Assembly: GCA_037975125.1 (NCBI GenBank)
Contig: CM075852.1
Span: 12,455,814 to 12,519,813, forward strand
DNA length: 64,000 nucleotides
Direction of reading: 5' to 3'
DNA from: Latrodectus hesperus
Taxonomy: Eukaryota; Arthropoda; Arachnida; Araneae; Theridiidae
Every line of letters starts with the position of its first letter. The stretch's first letter is position 1. This document shows positions 1 to 13,692 of this stretch, in pieces. The position numbers and the translations under genes were made by a program. Under the pieces are notes generated by a model, which was not told the DNA's origin, ran no database searches, and was given only the letters and a program-made list of their open reading frames with translations.

Positions 1-1010
1 AAAATGATCAACAATGATAGCTGAAAATCAATGTGGACGAATTAAGCCCATTTTTCATTGAATGGTAGTGTAAATTCAAAGTTGTTGTATATCTAGTCAG
101 CATAAAAAGTATTAATAAGAATATGACCAAACGAATACAATTTCTCACAGAACTGTTAATTATTTTTCAGTGTGTTTTTCATTATGGATCTGCTTTTTTT
201 TTTTTATAGAGAGTCGTTCTTTATTCAAATGAAAAATGTGTTGCGTTTATCTTATTTACACTTTTGTTCCTCTTATTTTACAATTTTGTGAGTCTAAGTT
301 GTGTTCATATTGATTGGCCCATAATTCTTATCCGGATTAAAACATTTCAACTCTTAAATGTTTTTTTAGCATTTTTTAATATATTAAATTTATAAATTTC
401 ACAAAATGAATAGATTTTTTTATACAACTGATTTCCATTATTAGTATTTATTTACATTTAATCCGTTTACTCCTTTATGTACTTAACATTTAAAACTTAA
501 AGCTTAATTTTTTTCATAACCAGGTTTCATTTTTCAAGCTTGTAAAAGGAATATTCCGGTATCTGATTGATCGAGAATTTATCATCAAGTAACCAGAAAC
601 GTTTTGTCACTGAGTGGCAAGAATTCCAGAAGCAATATTGCTATGACAAAACGGATTTTTTTTATCGAAGTAACATGCCATAACCTTCTCACAGCGTGAT
701 GTAAGTTTGTGTATACAGTTGAAAAAAATGTCCAGTCTTTCGAAGCAAAAAAATAGGCCTCCTCGGTGTAAATCTCTTCAGCATCACGGAACTGTTCACA
801 TTTGATTGTCTAGAGCACGTACAATTAATACGATCATATGAAAATGTTTAGGGTATAAGGGGGATGAGGAAGCAGTTCCCATTTTAAGGTAGTGATTTCA
901 TTCTGAGCTAAATTTGCTTTATACGGTCTTGGTTGTTCTCCGGGAACCAAATCTTTTTCTTGTTCATCAATACTGGCTGTTTCTGGTGCAGAACTTGTGT
1001 GGACATTCCA
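1..1010. other. AT-rich non-coding stretch
   Basis: No convincing coding exon, RNA gene or repeat end was seen here. The composition is ordinary AT-rich intergenic or intronic DNA. The last part (about 770-1010) is less AT-rich but gives only short open frames that match nothing I recognise. Confidence 0.5.
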
Positions 1011-1022
1011 ATTGTTGGATGT

Positions 1023-1925
1023 TGTTGTTGTTGTATGCCCCCGAGGTCAGCAGTAAGGACTAGACCAGGTCCATGAGCGTGTACCCCTTTAAAAAGTCCA
1101 GTACCATAAGTGGATTCTCCATCAGATCTCTCCCGGAGAGACCAAGGCATTGAAGAATATGTTAAGGCGAGGCCTGTTCATGTAAACACTTGGAGCAAAT
1201 ATTGAATTTCTTCGTACCCTCGACGAATTTCAAGTTACTAAGATGGCCACTTCTGACACAGGCAATAGCAGTTTATTCTTGCCTATTAAGACAAGTAGTC
1301 AGGGAAGCACCTGGACGCGCGCTGCTCAGGAGAAACAATCCAAATGGTTTTATTCTCGTGTTTAATCTTTGAACGAATATCCTGAAATGTGAGAGGTGCC
1401 GACGGCACACCGTCCTCAGACACACCAGCTTTGGAAAAAGTGTCCGCAATCTCATTCCCCGTGAGACCCACGTTGGAAGGAATCTACTGTAGGTGAATAT
1501 GATGTGATACGGATATCCGTTTTAACATTTGAAGTATTGAAACCCCAGTCCTGTCTCTTACTTGTTGCATCTGGCCAAATGCTGAATTGCACTTTTACTA
1601 TCAGACAAAACCCAAATCTCAGCTCCATGTGGAAGTGAATTCAGGGAGTCTAGAGCTATTTCTATGGCAATAAGCTCACTACGGAACACGGAGCAATTAT
1701 CAGGATTTCTCTTTTTCAGTCTTAAGACACTATATTGCTGCTTGATGTAAATTCCGCTGCCAGTACGATTGAGTTCATCTTTATTGCCATCCGTGTAAAC
1801 CTGTATGGCATCGCTCGGTATTTCTCCAATTATCTCAAGGGCAGCCTGCCTCAGACAGTCGGGAATATCAGATTGTTTATTTGCATGAATCGGCAAATCC
1901 GGATAGAAAATGACACCATCTAGAT
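1023..1925 (-). mobile_element. 5'-truncated Jockey-like LINE, 3' half with RNase H remnant
   Basis: This is the 3' part of a non-LTR retrotransposon. On the minus strand the frame gives an RNase H domain: YTDG (first catalytic Asp, near 1790-1800), SELIAIEIAL (catalytic Glu), SDSKSA (second Asp) and, after a frame break near 1520, GNEIAD (last Asp, near 1440-1465). A diverged Cys/His-type tail and a 3' untranslated part follow, ending in (CAA)n next to position 1023. The 12-bp duplication ATTGTTGGATGT stands at 1011-1022 and again at 3410-3421, which fixes the insertion ends. The copy is dead: it has frame breaks and a hAT insertion at 1926. Its 5' continuation is at 3076-3409. Confidence 0.85.
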
Positions 1926-3067
1926 CAGTATTTCTCAACCGCCGGTCCGCAAGAATTATTTACCGGTCCGCGAAATATCCAGCTTTTATAGGCTGACCAC
2001 CAATACAGTACCTACATTACAATAATAATAGTTTAAAAAATAATATAATCTTTGATGAAAAATACAACAAACTGGCAACTATGTACCTAAACGCATTTCA
2101 TAAATTGCCGTACCACCAGCGTTGCCAGTCTATTATAATTATAATAGATCTATTATTATTCAGCAGTCCTTTTACGTTGTTACGTTACTCACCAAATCTG
2201 TTACTATTTTGAGTTTTTATGAAATTTACAAAATTACCCTTTACCTAAATTAAAAAAAAACAAACTGCCGGTACCTCGGCACTCTTTTTTACTATTCTAT
2301 GAAATCTATTACATTTTGAACTGTCGACTTATTCCTTTTAATCAAATTGTTCTCGCAACACTGCTTGTCTGGCAACACTGCTTGTTCTGGTAACACTGCT
2401 TGTCTTCAGATCTAAGACTTAAATCACAGTTCAAATCAATAAATATATATCAATTCTGGACAAAGACTGCAACAGAATACCCCAATCTTCATGCAAAGGC
2501 GTTGAAGATTTTATTGCCTTTTTCCTCAACTTACTTGTGTGAAACTACATTTTCGGCTATGACTGTTATTAAGACGAAACATAAAAATCGACTTGCTCTT
2601 GCACCTGCTTTACGTATTGCTGTAACTGGTTTAAAGCCTAGGATTGACAATTTAGTCAGCAACAAAGACCAGCAGCAATCTCATTAATTTTAGTTTTTAT
2701 ATATCCTTCATTTTGGTTAAATTATTTTTTGCTTATTTGGTATCTACTTACGTTGTTCACATTTCGACTCATTGTTGTTTTGGCTAATATATTAATTAAA
2801 AAAAATAAATATATCATTCACGTTGGAATTTTCTTAGGAGTTTTAATTAAGTTTTGGTGCTTTTATTCTCGATGCAATATTATATAAGTAAGTTGAATAT
2901 ACAAATGTAAATTATAACAAACAAAATGCTTTAAAAATTATGTATGTCTTCATGATTTATCTATGTGAAAAATTGTGCATTGGGTCAAATTATTAATATT
3001 ATCGGTCCGCGCGAACGTGCCGAAATATTTTACCGGTCCTTGGAGTAAATTCAGTTGATAAACACTG
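1926..3067 (+). mobile_element. hAT-superfamily DNA transposon, internally shortened, nested in LINE
   Basis: The ends are imperfect inverted repeats, CAGTATTTCTCAAC on the left and the reverse complement of CAGTGTTTATCAAC on the right (12 of 14 match). An exact 8-bp target duplication, ATCTAGAT, lies at 1918-1925 and 3068-3075; 8-bp duplications are the hAT signature. Repeated CCGGTCCGCG-type subterminal motifs lie near both ends. The frame at 2400-2687 reads as the hAT C-terminal dimerisation region (FW...YPNLHAKALKILLPFSSTYLCETTFS...KHKNRL, then LR...PRIDNL). At 1142 bp the element lacks most of a transposase, including its catalytic domain, so it is non-autonomous. Confidence 0.9.
2400..2687 (+). 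pseudogene. hAT transposase C-terminal (dimerisation) fragment
   Basis: This open frame of about 95 codons carries the C-terminal hAT dimerisation motif, with the conserved aromatic, YP, LLPFSST and FS elements in the expected order. The upstream BED zinc-finger and RNase-H-like catalytic portions are absent between the left end of the element and this frame. It is therefore a residual fragment, not a working transposase. It resembles the ZBED5/SCAND3-type hAT proteins common in arthropod genomes (family-level recognition, not searched). Confidence 0.8.
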
Positions 3068-3075
3068 ATCTAGAT

Positions 3076-3409
3076 CATCCGATGGGTCAAGACATTGTTT
3101 CAGGTGATGGGGTTCTTCGGCATCCTTAGCTATGTTCAGATTGACTATTTGGCTGAAGGGGCTATTTCTCTTGAGTCTCTGACTATTACGCCAACCCCTA
3201 AAATAGGTTGAGGTGCGATTATGAGAGCCCAGAGCACAAAGTTTATTGTAATATTTGGTTAGATATGCGCTTCTTCTAAGGCTAAGCGGCTGAAGACCTG
3301 CCTCAAAAAGTACTATATCTCTGGGACAGGAATTTCTTAAACCGGTGATGATCCGAGCTGCGCAGAAGCTGAACCTTTTCTAGTTTCTGGAGATTAGTAT
3401 CGGAGGCAC
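3076..3409 (-). mobile_element. 5' continuation of the LINE interrupted by the hAT element
   Basis: Reading the minus strand from 3409 down to 3076 gives sequence typical of the segment between the reverse transcriptase core and RNase H of Jockey-clade elements. Removing the hAT and one ATCTAGAT copy joins it in frame to the RNase H segment at 1925. The LINE is truncated at 3409, next to the second copy of its 12-bp target duplication. Without the hAT and its extra 8 bp the LINE insert is about 1.24 kb. Confidence 0.8.
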
Positions 3410-3434
3410 ATTGTTGGATGTAAATATAAGTATT

Positions 3435-3544
3435 AATGGTCTAGCGACTAGACCATCATTAAATGCGAAGTTCTAGATAGATCATCACTACATGGACACA
3501 AGTTCTTTTCATGTGGCTGGATTCCAGCCACATGGAAAGAACTT
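3435..3544. repeat. Two adjacent palindromes
   Basis: The first is ATGGTCTAG-CGA-CTAGACCAT (3436-3456), with perfect 9-bp arms and a 3-bp loop. The second, at 3500-3544, has two 22-bp arms with one mismatch and a single base between them (arms start AAGTTCTTTTCATG). The second lies beside the mariner relic and may have formed by an inverted duplication within it. Confidence 0.8.
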
Positions 3545-3559
3545 TTGGTTGACGATGTC

Positions 3560-4180
3560 ATTGTCCACCATACACACAGCAACAGCATCCGTGAATCTAA
3601 TCTGTTAATGACACCCACTGATATTAATGCTTGTGGCTAATGCACTGGATCCATTTTTCATCGCACGTCAGCAGAAACGGAATTCTGCCGGGAAATAAGT
3701 GAACTAATTGATAACCTTTCAAGTTTATTGCATTCAGCAAGTTCGTGAGGAACAGTTGTGTAAATGAAGACGAATTATTCCATCAGATACGTGAGACTTG
3801 AATACAAGTTCTTGATCCTTTTAATAAGTATTCCCTTTGACAGCAGTTTTTAAATCGCTACTTAAGTATCTTAGTGCTTCCGATCGTGAACATCCGAGTG
3901 ATTCCTCATCGGAACGGAATTTGTGATCCCACTTTGTGCGGTACGTTTAATTAATGCGTCATCATACGTGGTCAATGTGTGCATTTTTCTTCGGCAAGTC
4001 TCAACAAATTTTATGCATATTTTGGACTTACATAACAAAATTCTCTGACAACGTTCTTGTTTATGGCTATTACTAAACCTCTTTTCAGAGTCACAAACTA
4101 GGCAGAAATCTCTAAAACTTCCTCATGTGCATTCCTGAATCTAGTTTTATGCTAATTAATGCACTCGCGAAGCTGCATTT
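3560..4180 (-). pseudogene. Mariner transposase relic
   Basis: On the minus strand, short blocks in shifting frames match mariner transposase: VPHEL followed by a linker, then a block ending CDEKWI, the position of the first catalytic Asp in the family's GDEKWI motif. Stop codons and frame shifts are frequent. No clear inverted repeats or TA boundaries were found, so the limits given are approximate. Confidence 0.6.
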
Positions 4181-4264
4181 GCAATTGTCTTTATTTAAAA
4201 GCGTCAGAACTTTTTTGTTAACTGACGTGTGTTAGAATGGTTCCCCAACGCTGCTTTGAATATT

Positions 4265-4446
4265 GCCGCGGTGGCAGCCGAATGGTTAGCGCTCTTGTCT
4301 TCGGTTGAACAGTTCGTGGGTTCGAATCCCACTTTGGGCATGGATGTTTGTTGTGGTTCGGAATCCCCTTTAAACCGTAGGTCCCGGTCTAATTAGCCCT
4401 CGTGTGCAAAAAATGACCGTTGAGTGACAAACAAAACCAAACCAAA
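4265..4446 (+). mobile_element. tRNA-derived SINE with 14-bp target duplication
   Basis: The head is tRNA-like, with an A-box-like TGGCAGCCGAATGG and the B box GGTTCGAATCC. A unique body and an ACAAACAAAACCAAACC tail follow. The exact 14-bp duplication CTGCTTTGAATATT flanks it at 4251-4264 and 4447-4460, so this is a retroposed SINE and not a tRNA gene. The tRNA-like part does not fold into a full cloverleaf by eye. Confidence 0.92.
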
Positions 4447-4755
4447 CTGCTTTGAATATTAATGCGAAATTCAATATTTTCCTATAGTTTCTATATATTT
4501 AATTTGAGTAATATCATTTATATTTAAATTCTGTTTTTGATTTGAAGGCTAATTATGCAAACATAAATATAAGCATGCAAAAGTAATTTATTTTTAAAAG
4601 TCCGTTATATTATATTGGACAAATTATCCGACTCTTGGTATCAACAGATGTCCACAAACTTTATCAAGTCTAGCCCACAATTAAATAGAGAATATACTTA
4701 GAATGTATATATTCTCACATCATTTTCACCGGATTTTTATATGAATTTTTTGTTG

Positions 4756-4769
4756 AATAAAATTTCGAT

Positions 4770-4800
<31 letters not shown>
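4756..4800 (+). repeat. Poly(A) tract after AATAAA: likely retroposed transcript end
   Basis: A run of 27 A residues (4774-4800) begins about 12 bp after an AATAAA hexamer (4756-4761). That spacing is expected of a reverse-transcribed polyadenylated RNA. The sequence 5' of it is AT-rich and I could not identify the source transcript or a target duplication. Confidence 0.45.
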
Positions 4801-5375
4801 CACGAACTCTTTGTTTTTTAATCAAATTGAACATTTTGATAAATTAATCACTTAATCACTTATCAAACTTTAACACTATATTTTTATTTTTCACTTATAC
4901 AAAATTCTTTTCCTTACTTAAATACTAGTTTTCTTCATAATATTATGAATAACTTTTAATGTACTGTCATGAAAAATAAGTTTTTATTTAACATTTCATT
5001 AAGTATCTAAATAATCAAAGAAAACAAACTGTAAGCAAATTATGAAAAATGATTAATATGATTTTTAATTTTCCAGGAAATAAAGTTAAATCCCTTAAGG
5101 ACTGTAATATGAAATATAATTTTTACATAATTTCATTAATTATTTGAAAGATATATTTAAATAAATATATTTGGTTGTTCGGGAAGTAATTTCATTTTTC
5201 CCATCTGGATCAGATTTTTTAGTAGTAAAAACCAATTATCTTATGAGTGGCGAATTATCCTACTGCCAGAAAAATAACAAAAGGTATGGACTTGAATTAA
5301 AAACATACAATTCAATAAAATATTTATTCGCTATATGTTTTTTATTTCATAAGAAAAACGAAATTACTTTCAGAA

Positions 5376-5382
<7 letters not shown>

Positions 5383-5440
<58 letters not shown>
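5383..5440. repeat. (AT)n microsatellite
   Basis: About 58 bp of uninterrupted TA dinucleotides. It gives artificial Tyr-Ile open frames that were not annotated. Confidence 0.97.
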
Positions 5441-5447
<7 letters not shown>

Positions 5448-5610
5448 ATTGTGCTATTATACTATATGTATGACATACATGATGATTTCGCTGAATATAA
5501 CTAATAGCTAATCTTAAAAGCAATAAAATCGAGATAAATAAATTATGTAATTGTGTAAATCCATTATAAAATTTAAATTAATCTATTTAATTTAAGTAAT
5601 TTACAATTAC

Positions 5611-5804
5611 CTGAATATATTTCCATATTTATTGCTAAGTTCTTTGAATGTAAGAGTGGGATTGTCTCCCAAAAAAGGTAGGTATCCAAGAACTGGTAGG
5701 GATTTGGGTCCAGGAGGTAGATTATATTTATTTCGTTTGAAATAATATATAAAAATAAACAATATGGTCAAAGCAATAGATATAGTTATAATCACAGACG
5801 CCAT
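5611..5804 (-). CDS. Cytochrome P450, first exon only (partial)
   Basis: Cytochromes P450 are haem mono-oxygenases; microsomal forms sit in the endoplasmic reticulum and oxidise lipids, hormones or xenobiotics. The ATG at 5804 opens 64 codons. A hydrophobic N-terminal anchor (about residues 3-22) is followed by basic residues, then the proline-rich hinge PPGPKSLPVLGYLPFLG (residues about 30-48), and KELSNKYGNIFR at the end, all typical of the CYP2/CYP3-like N terminus. The exon ends at a good donor, CAG|GTAATT, after two bases of a codon. The haem-binding Cys region and all later exons are missing. They should lie at lower coordinates, but nothing P450-like was seen in 1-5610, so they are outside the window or this is an orphan exon. 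Confidence 0.82.
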
Positions 5805-6835
5805 TCTACTTCATATGTCATCGCAAATTCAAAATTATTTAAAAAACAATGAAAAATAAAGTGTTTCAATCCTTTAGGGGTGTTAATCTTAGATAAATTT
5901 TTTTATCTAATCTTTTAACTGATTTATTTTTACGATGTTTTGCATCAAAAAAATTAGCAGTCTTCAATCACACTTTCTTTCTCATATTTAATAAATGTTT
6001 TTCATTGAAATGATAAGATAACAAAAACAATATTTCCCTGGGAGTAATATTTTTGATGAAGATTTTAACACAGACAATTTAAAATGTTCAGATCATTGAA
6101 GTTGTGGTTAGTATTAAAATTATATAATATATTACTCCTGTTATACATTCAGCAAGCATTGCTATCGATGATCTATTTCACATTATTTTTAATTAGATTT
6201 CTGTCTGATGTCGTACTAAATTATAATACAGTTTGTGTAAGATTAGTTCGATGGACTCATATATGGCAGGTTATAATTTCTTTTATAATTAGAAAATGCT
6301 TAAGTTTTTGTTTATATTAACGGTTATAGTTATAAAAACATATAAAAATTAACTATAAATTTTCGGAATTAAAAAAAAATCTTGATTTGAAAATTTGTTT
6401 AATAAATTTTTCCTTGAATTATACTTTGAACTCGTGCTTTATTCTGCGTAGAAATTTTATTATATAAAAACCTATTAAAATTCGTAAATCTAAATCATTT
6501 AATGGACTGTTGTAATATTTTTTTTAAAAATGTATTTCAGAATTTTCATATGCTTAACAATTTCAAACTTTTGTCTTTTTTTACATTTTATAAAATATGA
6601 AAGCTGGTTAACTTTACGCTTTTAAATTTAAAAATATTTATTTTATTTATTGCTGTTACAGTCGTACAACAGACTATTTTTAATGCGGATGCTATTCACA
6701 TTGATGACTTTCATTTGAATATTGAAATGTAGTGTTTAGAAAATAAATGTTAATTACTTCTCTCAGATATTTTATTAGTGATAATGAAAGTATATTTATC
6801 ATTAATATGAAAATATCTAGGTAACACACTTTAAA
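5805..6835. other. AT-rich non-coding stretch upstream of the P450 exon
   Basis: This is the 5' flank of the P450 exon. No clear TATA/Inr pair and no coding segment were recognised. The hydrophobic 78-codon frame at 6084-6320 has the composition expected of random AT-rich DNA and no splice context. Confidence 0.5.
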
Positions 6836-6845
6836 AATGTAAATG

Positions 6846-7192
6846 TTGTTGTTGTTACTTATTACACTTGAACAAGCCAAGCTCGTTATGCCGTTGGCCT
6901 TGCGAATATAAGTTAATAGGGTACGTGTTTCGCTTAACCAGAGCACCACGAAGGTGAAAGTACGACTTTGCTCTAAGCTTCTCGTATAGATGGCACCACC
7001 AGAGGATCCACTCTCTCAATTTTAACTATGACTTGGAGGAGGAAATTTTACCCAGACTGCTCAACGACCGACCAACCACAAGAATTTTGATTCCACAGAT
7101 TTAACGAGCATGTATAAATCGCATGTACTCGGTGGGTCTTTGGCGTCATTGGGAATCGAACCCCACCTTTCCGGTTGGAAGCCCGAATCTCT
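6846..7192 (-). mobile_element. tRNA-derived SINE (family 2), minus strand
   Basis: On the minus strand a tRNA-like head, truncated before the A box, carries the B box GGTTCGATTCC. A long body follows, containing GTGGTGCCATCTAT, and ends in GTAACAACAACAAC. The duplication AATGTAAATG flanks it at 6836-6845 and 7193-7202. The body matches the truncated copy at 50078-50233, so this is a family, not a chance match. Confidence 0.85.
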
Positions 7193-7203
7193 AATGTAAA
7201 TGT

Positions 7204-7757
7204 AAAAATACGATAAAGCATAAAACAAAAAGAAGGAATTAAAGTTACAAAAAAATTGCCTATAGGTACAAAGTTTTCCCATTATAGGCGGTAAACACTG
7301 AAACTTTTAAAGGTAGAATGTGTGTAATAAAACATTTTTTAAGAAAATGTTTAAATATTGAAAAATATTATCTATATTTCTTATCTATGACTATTCATAA
7401 AAACATTTTGTTAATTTCTTTAGAAAAAAAATTGTCTTGAAAATACAAAGAATACTGTGAAAATTTTGAGATAATGGCCGACGAGAAATTGTTAAAAAGA
7501 AATTAATTGTTAGATTCAAAATTTGTAATTACTTAATCTTGGAAAGAGATTTTTTAAAAAAAAGTTGCATAGAGCTAGTTGTCCTCAGCAATCCTTGTTA
7601 ATGCTCCTGCCATTGGATAATGCTAACCAAAAATAATCGCTATACCTATCAAATGACGCAAAAAAAACCCGTCAGATAGGTAAACATAAGATAAGAAAAA
7701 TTGTTTATTAATGTCGTCCTCTTTATTCAACAATGCATCAGAAAAAGGAGCATCTAA
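7204..7757. other. AT-rich non-coding spacer between SINEs
   Basis: No gene or repeat boundary was seen. There are only short random open frames. Confidence 0.5.
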
Positions 7758-7767
7758 AAATCAGTAA

Positions 7768-8036
7768 CTAACTCTGTGGCACGCCAGCCTATGTGGGCCA
7801 AAGCCTACAATGCTCATAATTGTTTTAATAACCAAGGGCCCTGGGGTACGAAGCATATGTCCCAATTATGTGGTCAGATTAACGTGAAACCCCCAGTGTT
7901 TAGTTCCCAAGCATGCTTGGTATTCAGTTTATCGACCCAATGAAAGGATGAGCTGACCTTGCCCAGGCCTGAGGATCGAACCTCGGGGCTGTGCCTTGGG
8001 GACGTGACGCGCTGCCGCTAAGCCACCGGGCTTCCG
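7768..8036 (-). mobile_element. tRNA-derived SINE (family 3), minus strand
   Basis: On the minus strand the head reads GCCCGGTGGCTTAGCGGCAG (A box) and then GGTTCGATCCTC (B box), followed by a GC-richer body of about 200 bp. The 10-bp duplication AAATCAGTAA stands at 7758-7767 and 8037-8046. The body differs from the other two SINE families in the window. Confidence 0.87.
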
Positions 8037-8368
8037 AAATCAGTAATGAAACTTTTAAATTATTTTAAGATGGTGATTCTTTTTTACTATATATATGATA
8101 TATATATAATCAACTCATATCTATCGCATTATTACTATAATCATGATGATACGTATATATCATTATATATATATATATATATATATACTGTATTTCATAT
8201 AATATATATATATGTATATATATATGTATATTATATTCTAATATATATAGTATGATAACCTATTCTATGACTATCATGTTATATATTGATATCATATATA
8301 TACTATATATCTATAATATGTCATATATATATGTCCACTCATCATTCATAATCTTCATAGTCCATCGA

Positions 8369-11700
<3,332 letters not shown>

Positions 11701-11717
11701 ATGAATGATTGTCATTG

Positions 11718-12480
11718 CAGTTTTGCAAGGAAATTCTTTCGAGAAATATTACAAGAAAAAATTCCCTTGGCGACTTTACACTTGGAAGAATGATCGGAAA
11801 TCTGGAAGAGAGCAGTAACGTGACCAGTGTTATTGAAGATTTTGCAATCAACAAAAGTGCCATTTCGCTTTTCTGGAAAGCCATGAGTATTAGAAAGATT
11901 GCTGTTAGCCACAGCAAAAGATAACTGCAATGGATGCTCGATACATTGTTCTGATGGTGAAAAGAGATAGAAACTAATAGGCAAACGTCATTGCTCCACA
12001 AATATGAACAGCAAAGCAGTCTCACTGCTTATTTTGTCCAGACACCTTCACAACTGTGGTCTATTCACCTGCCATCCTGAACTCTGCTTCCCTTAAAAAG
12101 TTTTCAATGAATGCTGCAGTTTGCATGGTAATGGAGCCCCAAAACTGAGCATTTAAACAATGGAATCGTGTCCACTTTACAAGTGAGAGTGGCTTAAGTA
12201 CCACAAGCGATAAGTCCCAGTGGCTCAATAGCTTCAAGCTTCTACCCGTTATAACAGCAACGTGAAGCATCATTTGCCATTGTGAGAGATTGGTGGGGTT
12301 GACTGCATTCGATGTCACTGGGTTACTGGAACTCCATGACTTGGTGACAATTTGGCCCGGCTATGTCAGTCGGAGGAGAGCGAAAAACTCAAAATTTGGA
12401 GGTCATGGGCGCCAGATTGTGCCCCACGTTGAACGCCAGAATGTTGGAACACGATTCGGATCCTATGTCTGAATTAATCC
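11718..12480 (+). pseudogene. Tc1-like transposase relic
   Basis: In shifting plus-strand frames, the N-terminal helix-turn-helix region of Tc1 transposases is visible (GDFTLGRMIG, then SSNVTSVIEDFAINKSAIS.FWKA). Next comes a linker block (DARYIVL.VKRDR), and then HNCGLF.CHPELCFP and RVHFTSES, where the family has a catalytic Asp in FTDES. Several stop codons and frame changes break it. A BamHI-type palindrome pair (GGATCC at both sides of 12459-12490) follows the relic. No clear terminal repeats were found. Confidence 0.7.
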
Positions 12481-12762
12481 AGTTAGGATCCGAAGAAATT
12501 TCTTTATTTTTTATTCATATAGAATAAGTAATAAAAAGCGTAAGCAAAAGTAAAAGTTATATTCCTTCAAAGCGCCAATAGTGCCATCTATAATATGATA
12601 GGAGAAAGGCAACACCTAGTAAGGATTTGAGAATAAGAAATCCCAGTCATGCCATCTTTTAATAATTGTTGAAACATAAGTGTTACATTTTTTATTTTTC
12701 ATATTCACCTATCTGGGTCAGTTGTTGGTGCTTATGAATATTATCGCTATCTATAAAATATT
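12481..12762. other. Non-coding spacer, possible old repeat
   Basis: This contains a short AGTGCCATCTAT segment that resembles part of the family-2 SINE body, but the match is too short to call. No gene was seen. Confidence 0.35.
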
Positions 12763-12773
12763 CTTCGATGTTT

Positions 12774-12920
12774 GTTGTTGTTTTTGTTGCATGCCCCCAA
12801 AGGCCACCAGCGCTAGACCATGTCCATGACGTTGTACACTCTACAATAATCCAAAACCAGAAGAGGGTCGTCAACTAAGTCCTGCCTGGAGAGCCCCAGG
12901 CACTCAAGGATATGTTCAGG
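12774..12920 (-). mobile_element. Very short 5'-truncated LINE tail
   Basis: These 147 bp on the minus strand match the 3' end of the LINE at 1023 (GACCATGTCCATG, GCATGCCCCC and (CAA)n blocks in the same order, plus the coding end near TCAGGCAGG). The 11-bp duplication CTTCGATGTTT flanks it at 12763-12773 and 12921-12931. It is an example of extreme 5' truncation during target-primed reverse transcription. Confidence 0.87.
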
Positions 12921-12931
12921 CTTCGATGTTT

Positions 12932-13265
12932 AGTTGTTATGGCTTTAAAAAAACATTCCATTATCTTTGAATTGTTATGTTTTTTTTATAAAATGAATTT
13001 GAAATATTTTATTTAAATCTGTTTCATAACTTAAATTTTTCAAAGCTCTTACGATTGTATTTTTAAACCTGTTCCTTTTATTTGAACTCACATTTCATTA
13101 CTGTTATTAATAATCTAATGGTTAGTTTCATGTTAAATATGCTTATAAAACTCTTAGAAATTTTATAAAGTTTTTAATTTAAAACATTTGTCGTTTCTTG
13201 CTTCACTGATAAAACAAATGCAATAATTTTTTTAAAATTTAAACTTTAAATATACCTTCATTCCA
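12932..13265. other. AT-rich spacer
   Basis: No gene or repeat boundary was seen. Confidence 0.5.
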
Positions 13266-13692
13266 GATATGTCCAGGGGAGTCCATATTGACGGAACACC
13301 AAGGACAGTCTGGAAATGTCCTTTACCCCTGCTGAAAGGTGATTCCTCTCGTGTGCCCACTCAGATAGCGGGAAAAGGCAGTTTGCTAAGATCTTGGTCT
13401 CAGATTGAAGGTCTCACCCGGTCTTTTGGCGAAGTACTTGTTTCGTGGTACAAAATAAGTGAGCATCTTCAAGGACCCAAAGTTCTGGGGCACCGGAGGT
13501 TGAAGTATGACCCCAGAAGCTCCTAATATGGAAAACAGACGCTGTAGAAGACTGAGACAGACGCTGCATGCTAGTTCGGGTCCGCACCGGGTATTTCATT
13601 TCCCCGGTACCACCCATATCTGGGAACCGTTCCCCTATCCGCCACCTGGGGAGGCACCCGATGGTGGACTAGCAACCACACACGGGCAGTAA
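13266..13692. mobile_element. GC-rich island, probably unclassified retroelement fragment
   Basis: About 430 bp whose base composition is clearly richer in G and C than both flanks, with sharp edges. The minus strand contains GGTACCGGGG and a run of CGG-rich boxes of the kind seen in LINE untranslated regions. No protein motif could be named in any frame, and no target duplication was found. The element class is inference from composition. Confidence 0.4.

Noticed and set aside
4265..4340. tRNA gene
   Set aside because: A and B boxes are present but the sequence continues into a SINE body and tail and is flanked by a 14-bp duplication. The same reasoning applies to the tRNA-like heads at 8036, 22104 and 60901.
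6084..6320. Hydrophobic 78-codon frame as a small membrane protein
   Set aside because: It has the composition of AT-rich random DNA, with no splice sites, promoter or known motif.
13269..13617. Frames of 85 and 67 codons in the GC-rich island as a gene
   Set aside because: Both strands are equally open, no domain is recognisable, and the sharp compositional edges favour a transposable-element fragment.
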